A stretch of DNA of 35,145 bases from a virus: positions 1 to 35,145 of IMG/VR virus record IMGVR_UViG_3300017989_000260, one strand, 5' to 3'. The notes below the pieces were generated by a model that did no database searches, had not been told where the DNA came from, and saw nothing but the letters and a program-made list of their open reading frames with translations. A program made the position numbers and the translations under genes. Positions 7,279 through 14,777 of this stretch are shown piece by piece (the stretch's first letter is position 1; each line of letters opens with the position of its first letter).

Positions 7279-7321
7279 AAAGGGGTAAAAGAACCTATTA
7301 TTCATTTTACCCCTTTTTTTT
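7279..7321 (+). terminator. Rho-independent terminator after capsid gene
   Basis: Stem AAAGGGGTAAAA (7279-7290) pairs with TTTTACCCCTTT (7305-7316), loop of 14 bases, followed by an unbroken U-run to 7321. It is the strongest terminator in the window and lies 28 bases after the capsid stop. Some read-through must occur, as no promoter is visible before 7349. Confidence 0.85.
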
Positions 7322-7348
7322 AAAAAAATTAATTAGGAGGAACCTAAA

Positions 7349-8206
7349 ATGAGTTTACCTGCAAAAATTATTGCAAAACCTGGTCATTCAGTGTCTTGTA
7401 TTGTAGCAGGAGTTGAAATTGAAGTCACTTCAAAAGCTCCTTCAAATCTTTTAAGAAGATTTACACAAGAACAAATTGATCAGTCTGTTACATTAAAAGA
7501 ATGTTTAAATAGTGGTTTATTACAGACCTACATAGACGGTGCTGTAGTTGAACAATCAAAAGAAGTGCCAATTCCAGAGGCTAGAATAAAGTCCCAAATT
7601 AATCCGACGGTTTCTGTTTCTTCTAATAAAAAAGAAATTATACAGAAACAAAGGGATTTGGATAAGGCAATTATAACTAATGATTTTAATACTTTAAAAC
7701 AACAAGTCGGGGAAATAAAAATACCGAAAGAAATAAAAGATAAATTAAAAACTGCATCAAAACAAAACAAGGGTCGTAAGCAAACGGTTGATGCAGATTA
7801 TTTTGAACAAAGGGATCAAGAAATAAATCAGATAGATGAAGAGTCTGATGATGATAAAATTTTGAAGTTGCTAGGTAAAGAAAGGGCTAAGCCAACTACA
7901 GAAATAAAAACTGTAAGTGCTAAAGAATTAGTAAATAAGGCTAGTGATGGTATAAAAGTATCTAAAGATATGTTAAAAGCCCAAACTACTAAACCAAAAG
8001 TTACAGTTAAGGGAAATAAGAAAAAAGGACGCAAAAGCACTATGATTCCAACTGAAGCTTATATAGAAAAAGACATACCGACACAACTTCATGTTATTAG
8101 AACTAAAATAACTAATAAAAATCAACTTAGATCGATTATAAAGAGTCCTTCTTTTGCTCAAACAGTAAAAACTGTAGCAAAGGAAAAGTTAGACTCCTTA
8201 AAATAA
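7349..8206 (+). CDS. Lys-rich virion-module protein, unassigned
   Basis: 285 residues, very rich in Lys, Glu and Ile/Thr, with no signal peptide or membrane segment. The N-terminal 70 residues (GHSVSCIVAGVEIEVTS, then a helical ECLNSGLLQTYIDG) look like a small folded domain. Residues 75-230 look extended or helical with basic clusters (GNKKKGRKST). The C-terminal 45 residues look like a helical bundle ending in TVAKEKLDSLK. The ribosome binding site TTAGGAGG is strong, as for the capsid genes, so it may be abundant. Position after the capsid gene suggests a head or head-completion role, but no family is recognised. A basic internal protein packed with DNA is one possibility. Confidence 0.6.
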   Translation: MSLPAKIIAKPGHSVSCIVAGVEIEVTSKAPSNLLRRFTQEQIDQSVTLKECLNSGLLQTYIDGAVVEQSKEVPIPEARIKSQINPTVSVSSNKKEIIQKQRDLDKAIITNDFNTLKQQVGEIKIPKEIKDKLKTASKQNKGRKQTVDADYFEQRDQEINQIDEESDDDKILKLLGKERAKPTTEIKTVSAKELVNKASDGIKVSKDMLKAQTTKPKVTVKGNKKKGRKSTMIPTEAYIEKDIPTQLHVIRTKITNKNQLRSIIKSPSFAQTVKTVAKEKLDSLK

Positions 8207-8221
8207 AAAGGGGTTTGTTAT

Positions 8222-8869
8222 ATGGCAAAATTGACACCTGGCGAGTTATACGGAGTAGATGAAGGTATTGGGCGTAGTTTTAGTCCTGATTATAATGCAT
8301 TAAGAGTCTTAATGCATGATGGTTTTGGCAATGCCGTAACCTCGTCTGGATCGGTTTCTTCTTCTGTTCGGGCACTTGATGTATCTGTTAAATCTATGAG
8401 TGCTGGGGATATACAAATCGGCGCTGTAGAATTGAAAGATGGCGATTCTGATACTAGAGCTGATATAGAAGCAGATGGCGCAAAAAATGCTTTATTTATA
8501 CAATCTAATAATCCAGTATCTACTTATCCAAAAGTACAAGGAGATAAATGGAGAGTCTGTGGTTCTGGTTCCGCGTTTTCAAGTTCAATTATACAATCAA
8601 CCCCAGGATCTGGATCTTATTTAAATTTAACTTATATTTATTTTTCTATTGATGCTATAGGATCTGTAGGCCTTGAGGATACAGACGGAGGTTGCGTATC
8701 TGCTCCAGCACATTTTGGAGCGAGAGGTGGTATGTGTACTTCTATACCGCCAGAGACAGCATTAGAATTGCCTGAGAATACAGGATTAGTATTAACTTTA
8801 ACAAATACAGCTTCAGGTTCTACTCCTAATCTATCTTATACTATTGCCGGATATACGAGGAGTAGTTAA
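8222..8869 (+). CDS. Beta-rich virion protein, possible head decoration or fibre adaptor
   Basis: 215 residues. A Ser/Gly-rich first part is followed by IQIGAVELKDGDSDTRADIE (about 75-94), a motif I associate with phage structural proteins that bridge shell and appendages. It then forms a likely jelly-roll C-terminal domain (about 100-215) ending in GLVLTLTNTASGS and SYTIAGYTRSS. The domain holds GARGGMCTSIPPETALELPE. Four Cys (in RVCG, GGCVS, GGMCTS) show no clear metal motif. The ribosome binding site is AAAAGGGG, 15 bases after the 7349 gene, so the two are co-transcribed. It precedes the adhesin genes. Assignment to a decoration or adaptor role is inference. Confidence 0.5.
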   Translation: MAKLTPGELYGVDEGIGRSFSPDYNALRVLMHDGFGNAVTSSGSVSSSVRALDVSVKSMSAGDIQIGAVELKDGDSDTRADIEADGAKNALFIQSNNPVSTYPKVQGDKWRVCGSGSAFSSSIIQSTPGSGSYLNLTYIYFSIDAIGSVGLEDTDGGCVSAPAHFGARGGMCTSIPPETALELPENTGLVLTLTNTASGSTPNLSYTIAGYTRSS

Positions 8870-8872
8870 TAT

Positions 8873-8962
8873 ATGTACAGTTTTGTAATTTTAGACAGAA
8901 TAAAACCGATTTTAACAAGTATTGTTGTTATAGTATCTTGTTTAATCGGTTTTTTTATATAG
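8873..8962 (+). CDS. Possible 29-residue membrane peptide overlapping terminator
   Basis: ATG at 8873 follows GAGGAG (8857-8862) by ten bases and opens 29 codons ending in TAG: MYSFVILDRIKP, then a stretch of about 17 hydrophobic residues (ILTSIVVIVSCLIGFFI). The same DNA forms the terminator hairpin at 8902-8957, and the Phe codons come from its U-run. The hydrophobic stretch could therefore be an accident of the terminator. Weakly supported. Confidence 0.2.
   Translation: MYSFVILDRIKPILTSIVVIVSCLIGFFI
8902..8957 (+). terminator. Rho-independent terminator before adhesin genes
   Basis: AAAACCGATT (8902-8911) pairs with AATCGGTTTT (8944-8953). The stem extends inward through AACAAG and CTTGTT with a one-base bulge, and a run of Ts follows the stem. 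It separates the high-expression head genes from the adhesin genes. Confidence 0.75.
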
Positions 8963-8975
8963 GAATTAATGTGTT

Positions 8976-10412
8976 ATGGAATTAATAAAAAGAACTACTT
9001 ATTCTAACCAATATTTTGTAAAAGAGCAACAATATCAATTAGATTTAGGTGGTGTACCTAATGTTATAATTGATGCAAATAAAAATTTAGCGCCTTTAGA
9101 TAATACTATAAGTTTTTTTGATCGTAGTACTAATTATAATTATACTATAAAAAGAAGTAATTTTTATGTGCATTTAGGAGATAAAAAAAGTGTTGGCAAA
9201 TACAAACGTTTTATAAAATCTAAAATAGATAAGGATGTTTGGATTTTAATTACTTTAAAAAATTTAAATACTCAGTTATCAACTACTTTTCAAGAAGGGC
9301 AATTGAATAACAAGATAGAATGGGTTAGCGATAAGATTAAATTTAATAGTTTTATAACTGAAAAACGTTTTAAAGAAACAATACATCAACCAAAAGGGCA
9401 AACAATTATATATCAATATGAAATTAATGGTTTAAAAGCCGTTTTAAAAAATCATATAGTAAAATTTTATACTATAACTGATAATAAACTTTTTGCTTTA
9501 ATTGAACGTCCATTTTATCAAGAAAGTGGTATAATTTTTGATTATGTATGGAAACAAACAGCTATAAATATTTTTGAATTGACCTTACCGGCTCCTAAAA
9601 AAGATAGTATAATAGATCCAACTATAACTTTCGGTGAAGCTACAGGAGCAGATGTCACAGGTGTACATAAAGACACTTTTTTAGCTGGGGGGTCATATTC
9701 TAATAGATCTTATGGAGCTTATGCATACATGATACATAGCCAGACGGCTACAGACCAGAGTGATAGAGCGGGGATATTACGGTTTGATTTGAATACTATA
9801 CCTAATTGTTCTATAGTTAATAATGCTTCATTGAGATTAACATTATCAAATAACGGATTTCCTGCTGGCGGTGATAGGGTTTTTAATATAAGACGTATGA
9901 TTACTAATTGGGGTAAAACATTAATAGAGGAAGGAGGTACAAATACTCCTGCCGCAGCTAATGAAGCAACTTGGGATAATGCTTTTGCTGGAGGAGCCCA
10001 ATGGTCTGGTGGTGCTGGAGGATATTGGCTGGTAAATGATAGTGAAAATCCAGAAAGTAACATTTTTATTCCTCAAGGAACAGTACAAGGTACGCAATTT
10101 GATTTTGATATTACGAGTAATATACAATATCAAGTTGTAAATCCAGCTTTAAACTATGGATTAGCTATACAAGAAGATATATCTGATAGAGTAGATTTTG
10201 CTGCACAAGAACACGATACTGTTGGTTATAGACCTTTATTATCTGTTGTTTATACAATACCTACTAATACTAAAATTTTTGGTATGCATCCTGCAAGTAA
10301 TGTTACGGGTATTCATAAAGATACTTTTATAACTTCTACTAATGGCGATAGTGCTTACGGAGATAATACAGAATTGCGTGTAAGCAGTAGAGATTTTGCC
10401 CCTTTATTATAA
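8976..10412 (+). CDS. Adhesin/fibre protein with one DNRLRE domain and the front of a second
   Basis: 478 residues. Residues 1-210 form a Lys/Asn/Tyr-rich beta-type domain of unknown family. Residues 213-428 form a complete DNRLRE-type beta-sandwich: GVHKDTF, then GILRFDL, NNASLRLTLS, EATWDNAF, and RPLLSVVYT as last strand. From residue 435 a second copy begins (GIHKDTF with H447, then NTELRVSS) but stops at RDFAPLL, exactly where the partner copies continue with LLRFDL. The missing rest (RFDVSLLPTD onward) is found 1.4 kb downstream inside the next gene. This C-terminus therefore looks created by an insertion. DNRLRE domains occur in extracellular and phage appendage proteins. AGGAA precedes the ATG, just after the terminator. 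Role: receptor or glycan binding on the virion, inferred. Confidence 0.7.
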   Translation: MELIKRTTYSNQYFVKEQQYQLDLGGVPNVIIDANKNLAPLDNTISFFDRSTNYNYTIKRSNFYVHLGDKKSVGKYKRFIKSKIDKDVWILITLKNLNTQLSTTFQEGQLNNKIEWVSDKIKFNSFITEKRFKETIHQPKGQTIIYQYEINGLKAVLKNHIVKFYTITDNKLFALIERPFYQESGIIFDYVWKQTAINIFELTLPAPKKDSIIDPTITFGEATGADVTGVHKDTFLAGGSYSNRSYGAYAYMIHSQTATDQSDRAGILRFDLNTIPNCSIVNNASLRLTLSNNGFPAGGDRVFNIRRMITNWGKTLIEEGGTNTPAAANEATWDNAFAGGAQWSGGAGGYWLVNDSENPESNIFIPQGTVQGTQFDFDITSNIQYQVVNPALNYGLAIQEDISDRVDFAAQEHDTVGYRPLLSVVYTIPTNTKIFGMHPASNVTGIHKDTFITSTNGDSAYGDNTELRVSSRDFAPLL

Positions 10413-11823
10413 TTAAATTATGAACCAAATAAAATTAGATCCTAATTACATATACCCAGTCTTTAAAGTCGGAGATAAACAAACCGCCAAAGGCAAAGAG
10501 TATCTCGGCATTAAAGACGGTATGTTAGCTGACGTGCTTGATCCACAAGACTGGAAAAACGGAGAATTAGTTATATCAGACCGGATGCAAAAGGTTTATA
10601 GGATAGGGAAAGTAAATCGTTTAGAAAAAAACAAGTTTCTATCAGGACAAAACGAATATGGCGCAACTATAGACAAAGGAGTTAAATCAGTTGATATAAA
10701 ATCTTACCGGCACTCTGCCATGTTTGTTGATTTTGCAGATTTGGGTAACGCCCTGAAAACTAATCTGCGAGCAGACAAAGACCACGGTATTTTAGATTTA
10801 ACTAAAGTTTCTCAAATATTATTCAAAGACTCAAAAGACATTGATTTTACAAAACGAATTATATCTGACCTGAACGCTATTTCAATAGGAACTTGCACCA
10901 TTGGAACTGCCGGAGATTACACCACCTGGCGATTGTTTGCAAATGATTTGGCAGACTTAACCGGAGATCTTACAGCAACCCAGATATCAGATACGACAGA
11001 AACAGATAAATCAACCCTAACAGAAGACCTTAATAACCACCATTTAAAATTAACAGCGAATAAAATAATTAATGGTAACCCAAATTATGGGTGGAAATCC
11101 ATCCTTAGCGTAGCGGGAAAATTCTTTTTTGAAATACAAATAGAAGGCCCGGGAACTTGTACCTTTGAAAACCTATATACCTATTCTACAGCAAACAGAT
11201 TAACATTGGCAGACTTTCAAACAGCAAATGTTGTAGCAGCCTTCAATCTTAATATGCACAATATTATGATTGACGGCAATGGGATGCAAAATTTTGGTTT
11301 CCATTTTACGACCAACACGCCCACAGTAAAAGTCCATAACTGTAAAATATGGGATTCACGATTTAGTTTCTACTCCCAAATTTCCGGGGCCAATCTCACA
11401 GCTGAAAATATCACCATTGATAATGATGGTCATTCGGCTTATGATTTAGCAGACCAGGCCGTCAACTTAAATAACTGTGTTGCTATAAATTCAACAATCG
11501 CAGATTTTCGGAATCACGGCAATGCCACCGGCAACAACAATGCTTCGGATGACGGAACAGCGGCTAACGGCAATTGGAATGTTGGGAACAACAATATTAT
11601 AAACATAACACCAGCGGATGAATTTATAAGTACTAAAGATACAGATGATAATTATTTAAATATAAAAAGAACAGCCACAATTAGGGATGCTGGTTGTACT
11701 CCGACTATTGCCACCAATACAACCGGTATGAGAACTAACTATCGTCCGCATCTTGATTTTGATGGTAATGATAAATATACAATAGGCGGTGATGAATTTT
11801 TTCCGGAATATGATATAGCAGGC
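10410..11823 (+). other. Inserted beta-helix segment splitting a DNRLRE domain
   Basis: The segment between RDFAPLL (end of the 8976-10412 gene) and RFDVSLLP (from 11824) interrupts one DNRLRE domain. It supplies the in-frame TAA at 10410, a new ATG at 10420 and a beta-helix domain ending in TIGGDEF. Codon use is visibly richer in C (for example 24 of 60 bases G+C at 10441-10500 against 19 of 60 at 12121-12180). No transposase, inverted repeats or convincing target duplication are visible, so illegitimate or modular recombination is more likely than transposition. Confidence 0.55.
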
Positions 11824-13956
11824 CGTTTTGATGTATCTTTATTACCTACTGATACTACTATTACCTCTGCAACTATATCATTGGTTAAAAAAGATGATAA
11901 TCTAGGAGCTAGTGATACTTTAACTGTACAATTAAGAGAAATTACTCCCGATTGGGGTATTCATAAATTAGATGAAGGAGTAGAAGAAGATCCAGCAACA
12001 AATGGTCAAGCTACATGGAGAAGAAAAAGAGATTATAACGGAGCTGGAGGAGACGAATTTTGGTTATCAGGAGCTGATTTCTCAAGTAGTGATTATGGGG
12101 ATACAATTTATGATTCAAAGGATGTAACCAGTTCTACGGCTAATTATACAAGACTTTATTGGGAATGTAAAGATTTAGTACAAAAATGGATAAATAATCC
12201 AAATTCTAATTTGGGTTTCGTATTTGTAGGTACTGGAGTCGATGGTTGTAATGATGTTGTTTTTTATTCTCAAGAAGAAGGTATAGAAGCTTTTAGACCA
12301 CAACTTACTATTACTTATACTACTCCTGATTGCGTTACAGTTTTTGGTGGTGTAGATGGGGCAGATTATCCGAATAATCATAAAGATACATATATTAATT
12401 CGGGATCTGTACATGCAGCCTATGGTTCTGATACTCAATTACAAGTTGCCGGATTGGGTAAAAGTTCTTTATTACGATTTGATTTAAGACAAATACCAGA
12501 TTATGCATATATTCAAAGTGCTAAATTAAAAATGACTTATGCTGGAGGTGCCATAGCTGGGGCAGTAGAGGCAAGAAGATTAAAAGTTAATTGGGGACAG
12601 TCTCAAACTATTGAAGGTATATCCGAAAGTCCAGCATCAAGTGGACAAGCTACATGGGCTGCTGCTTTTGATTGTAATGGCGGAGGTGCCGGCCCCGATT
12701 GGTGGCGCCCTTGTTATAATTATAGAAGACCAATTACTATAACAAATAACACAGGTGGTAATGCGGTGGTTAATACTATAGTAGCTTTTGATATGGCAAC
12801 TAATGCCTTAATTACTGCGGGAAAAGTAAGAGCTGATACTAAAGATTGGAGATTAGTCTATTGGGATGGCGCGAATAATACAGAGATAGCAAGAGATGTA
12901 TATAGTGGTTGGAATACAGCTAATACAGAGACGTGGTTTAGATTACAAGCTCAAATAAATAATGGTAATAATGATAGTGGTTATTATATTTATTATGGTT
13001 GTCCAGCAGAATCTGGTGTTCCAACAGGATTAGGATTATCAGAATTAACTTTACGTAGTCAAATTAATAATACAGGTAATATGACAGCTGATTATAATGA
13101 CGATCAATGGAGTATAGGACAAAAATATACATATACTCCGCCTAATACTAGTTGGTTTATAATTACTAAAATGGATTTAAGTGTGGCTAGTCAACCTGGT
13201 GGCGGTACTACGTATTTATTAGCTCCTTATGTATTTGATGCTGCGGCGGGTAATCATGGAAATCAAATAACAAACGGCATTGGAGATACTAAAGCCAATA
13301 ATTCTCTATCTGTACCCGGTTTTAATTCTTTTACTTTTTCAAATCCTCATCCAAGACCAAAAAGAGCTGTATCTTACTATTATTCTATCCAGCCATATAA
13401 CGATAGGGCGGGTTCCGGTTTAAATGGTTATTTTCAAGTTAATTATAAAAATGCTGGAGGGGAAAATTATTATAGAATAAATAAGGATGGTACATGGAAT
13501 ATATACAGCGCAAATGGCGAAGCTACATGGAAGTTGTATGGTAAAGAAGCGCCTAACGATGAATGTGCTGATAGTATGGGCGCTGAAGAAACACCGCCTA
13601 GTGCTGACGCGGATGTACCTTGGACATCGGGAGGTAATTTTTCGAGTAATGATTATGGACCTAATGCTTGTGCTACTAATGTCATTACAGGATCAGAAGT
13701 TGTAGGCGATGTTTTTACTTTTGATATAACTTGTGCAGTAAGAGGTTGTCATTGCGGAGAATGTCATAATTTAGGTTGGTTATATAACAATCATGGCATA
13801 ACATTACTTGGGGAGGATTTAAATAGTAGCATAAATTTCTTTTCCAAGGAATTCGCCTCAGGCGCTTTACGTCCATATCTTGCAGTACAATGGTCTACAG
13901 GACATATATTGGATACCACACCACAATATTGGGGAGATACAGTTTGTGCTTCATAA
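10420..13956 (+). CDS. Chimeric adhesin: beta-helix, DNRLRE halves, DUF2341 insertion
   Basis: 1178 residues. Residues 1-150: unknown domain (IYPVFKVGDKQTAKGKEYLG near the start). Residues 150-460: right-handed beta-helix of pectate-lyase type, with repeated NIT/IDN/LNNC turns and the usual family ending (AGCTPTIATNTTG, NYRPHLDFDG, TIGGDEF). Residues 469-635: rear part of the DNRLRE domain begun in the previous gene. Residues 637-761: front of a third DNRLRE (H654 in NHKDTYINS, SSLLRFDLRQIP). Residues 762-1067: DUF2341 (YNYRRPITITNN, then GYYIYYGCP) plus a second beta domain. Residues 1068-1160: rest of the third DNRLRE. The ATG has no ribosome binding site and lies 7 bases after the previous stop, so it may rely on reinitiation. 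Eight or more Cys cluster near the C-terminus (RGCHCGECHN). A terminator follows at 13984. Confidence 0.7.
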   Translation: MNQIKLDPNYIYPVFKVGDKQTAKGKEYLGIKDGMLADVLDPQDWKNGELVISDRMQKVYRIGKVNRLEKNKFLSGQNEYGATIDKGVKSVDIKSYRHSAMFVDFADLGNALKTNLRADKDHGILDLTKVSQILFKDSKDIDFTKRIISDLNAISIGTCTIGTAGDYTTWRLFANDLADLTGDLTATQISDTTETDKSTLTEDLNNHHLKLTANKIINGNPNYGWKSILSVAGKFFFEIQIEGPGTCTFENLYTYSTANRLTLADFQTANVVAAFNLNMHNIMIDGNGMQNFGFHFTTNTPTVKVHNCKIWDSRFSFYSQISGANLTAENITIDNDGHSAYDLADQAVNLNNCVAINSTIADFRNHGNATGNNNASDDGTAANGNWNVGNNNIINITPADEFISTKDTDDNYLNIKRTATIRDAGCTPTIATNTTGMRTNYRPHLDFDGNDKYTIGGDEFFPEYDIAGRFDVSLLPTDTTITSATISLVKKDDNLGASDTLTVQLREITPDWGIHKLDEGVEEDPATNGQATWRRKRDYNGAGGDEFWLSGADFSSSDYGDTIYDSKDVTSSTANYTRLYWECKDLVQKWINNPNSNLGFVFVGTGVDGCNDVVFYSQEEGIEAFRPQLTITYTTPDCVTVFGGVDGADYPNNHKDTYINSGSVHAAYGSDTQLQVAGLGKSSLLRFDLRQIPDYAYIQSAKLKMTYAGGAIAGAVEARRLKVNWGQSQTIEGISESPASSGQATWAAAFDCNGGGAGPDWWRPCYNYRRPITITNNTGGNAVVNTIVAFDMATNALITAGKVRADTKDWRLVYWDGANNTEIARDVYSGWNTANTETWFRLQAQINNGNNDSGYYIYYGCPAESGVPTGLGLSELTLRSQINNTGNMTADYNDDQWSIGQKYTYTPPNTSWFIITKMDLSVASQPGGGTTYLLAPYVFDAAAGNHGNQITNGIGDTKANNSLSVPGFNSFTFSNPHPRPKRAVSYYYSIQPYNDRAGSGLNGYFQVNYKNAGGENYYRINKDGTWNIYSANGEATWKLYGKEAPNDECADSMGAEETPPSADADVPWTSGGNFSSNDYGPNACATNVITGSEVVGDVFTFDITCAVRGCHCGECHNLGWLYNNHGITLLGEDLNSSINFFSKEFASGALRPYLAVQWSTGHILDTTPQYWGDTVCAS
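12703..13620 (+). other. DUF2341-containing insertion within third DNRLRE domain
   Basis: Copy B reads GGDEFWLSGADFSSSDYG without a break. Copy C reads AGPDW, then about 306 residues of DUF2341 plus another beta domain, then WTSGGNFSSNDYG. The insertion thus lies at the tryptophan. The front junction (12680-12712) is an island of G+C in AT-rich DNA. Base composition of the rest matches the neighbours, unlike the 10410-11823 segment. Confidence 0.5.
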
Positions 13957-13983
13957 GTTGATATTATACTTTATACTTTAAAT

Positions 13984-14007
13984 AAACAGGTATAAAAGCC
14001 TGTTTTT
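13984..14007 (+). terminator. Rho-independent terminator between adhesin and neck genes
   Basis: AAACAGG (13984-13990) pairs with CCTGTTT (13999-14005) around an 8-base loop, with a run of five Ts at 14003-14007. Moderate strength; it sits 17 bases before the next ATG. Confidence 0.65.
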
Positions 14008-14024
14008 CATGAAAAGGTTATATT

Positions 14025-14546
14025 ATGGCATATACTACATTAGAACAAAATTTAATAGATCACGTTAAAATGGCTATAGCTCATTCGACAGAAGAATCTT
14101 CTGTTTATGTATTACCTAGAAGATTAGCAGACGGAGAAATTTATGCGGGATTGGAAAGAGCTTTAATGAAATGGAATGCTACACCGCCTAGATTCACTAC
14201 TCATGTTTTTACAGATTTTGATACAAATGGTGCAGTAGAAGGTTTAAAAGAAATTTTAATTTTAGGCGGAGAATTGTGGGCTACATATAAAATTATTTAT
14301 TTTGAAGCGGGTAAGCATTTTTCAGTATCAGATTCAGGACATACTTTTACGAGAGATAGATCACAAAAATTTTTATCTATATTGCAACAAAAAATGAATG
14401 AATATTTAGAACTATTAAAAATATCAAAGAAGATGTATTTAATGGGATCACTTACACCACTTGGTCAATTTTCTGCTACTGCTGGAATGCCATTACAACT
14501 TGATAGGGCGTTGCGAGGAGTGCGTAAATGGAATAAATTTAGTTAA
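14025..14546 (+). CDS. Putative neck / head-tail connector protein
   Basis: 173 residues, soluble and mixed alpha/beta. IYAGLERALMKWNATPPR (about residues 38-55) and ILILGGELWATYKIIYFEAG (about 84-103) look like the core of a small virion protein. The C-terminus is helical and basic (DRALRGVRKWNKF). This resembles what I recall of virion proteins in large myoviruses with an ALxRWNATPP-like segment, but the family is not certain. AAAAGG lies upstream of the ATG, just after the terminator. It begins the block between capsid and sheath, where connectors and tail terminators usually lie. Its stop touches the next gene. Could also be a baseplate component. Confidence 0.5.
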   Translation: MAYTTLEQNLIDHVKMAIAHSTEESSVYVLPRRLADGEIYAGLERALMKWNATPPRFTTHVFTDFDTNGAVEGLKEILILGGELWATYKIIYFEAGKHFSVSDSGHTFTRDRSQKFLSILQQKMNEYLELLKISKKMYLMGSLTPLGQFSATAGMPLQLDRALRGVRKWNKFS

Positions 14547-14557
14547 TGGAGTTTATT

Positions 14558-14767
14558 ATGGCCGTTGATGATCAAGAATATCACTTTTATGATGTAGATT
14601 CTGAAATTGTAGATTATACAAAAGAAAATAATTTACTCACCCTAATGCAAGTTGGAGAAGAAGTAGCTTTGTTTAAAAAAAAGAGTTCTGGATCTGCTAT
14701 TGCAAAGACAGAAATTAGTTCTTGGGATGATCCGTATGAATATAGTGAGTATAAACCTTCTTATTAA
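14558..14767 (+). CDS. Small acidic protein, unassigned
   Basis: 69 residues from ATG 14558, which lies six bases after GGAG. An upstream in-frame ATG at 14546 would add four residues but has no binding site and overlaps the previous stop. The protein is acidic and Tyr-rich (DDQEYHFYDVDSEIVDY; tail SSWDDPYEYSEYKPSY), with a middle segment LMQVGEEVALFKKKSSG that could be a small beta domain. No family is recognised. It sits between a connector candidate and a wedge-like protein, 10 bases before the latter, so a structural adaptor role is possible. Confidence 0.55.
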   Translation: MAVDDQEYHFYDVDSEIVDYTKENNLLTLMQVGEEVALFKKKSSGSAIAKTEISSWDDPYEYSEYKPSY

Positions 14768-14777
14768 AGGGTAATAA

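Larger units (their letters stand above)
9612..13900 (+). repeat. Three DNRLRE-type domain copies, two interrupted
   Basis: Copy A is intact at about 9612-10260. Copy B has its front at 10281-10409 and its rear at 11824-12325. Copy C has its front at 12340-12702 and its rear at 13621-13900. Shared landmarks are HKDT[FY], LLRFDL or its equivalent, the ATW strand, FSSxDYG in B and C, and RPxL in the last strand. The similarity is at protein level; the DNA has diverged. Confidence 0.6.

Noticed and set aside
10410-11823. The inserted segment as an insertion sequence, intron or intein
   Set aside because: No transposase, homing endonuclease, splice-like ends or intein motifs are visible; the content is a structural beta-helix.
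10402-11844. CTTTATTA at 10402-10409 and 11837-11844 as a target-site duplication flanking the inserted segment
   Set aside because: Both copies encode Leu-Leu at positions expected in the uninterrupted DNRLRE domain and lie 14 bases inside the right flank, so they need not come from insertion.
13955-13990. Promoter between adhesin and neck genes (TTGATA at 13958 with TATACT or TTAAAT)
   Set aside because: Spacings of 8 or 14 bases are wrong, and a terminator follows at once.
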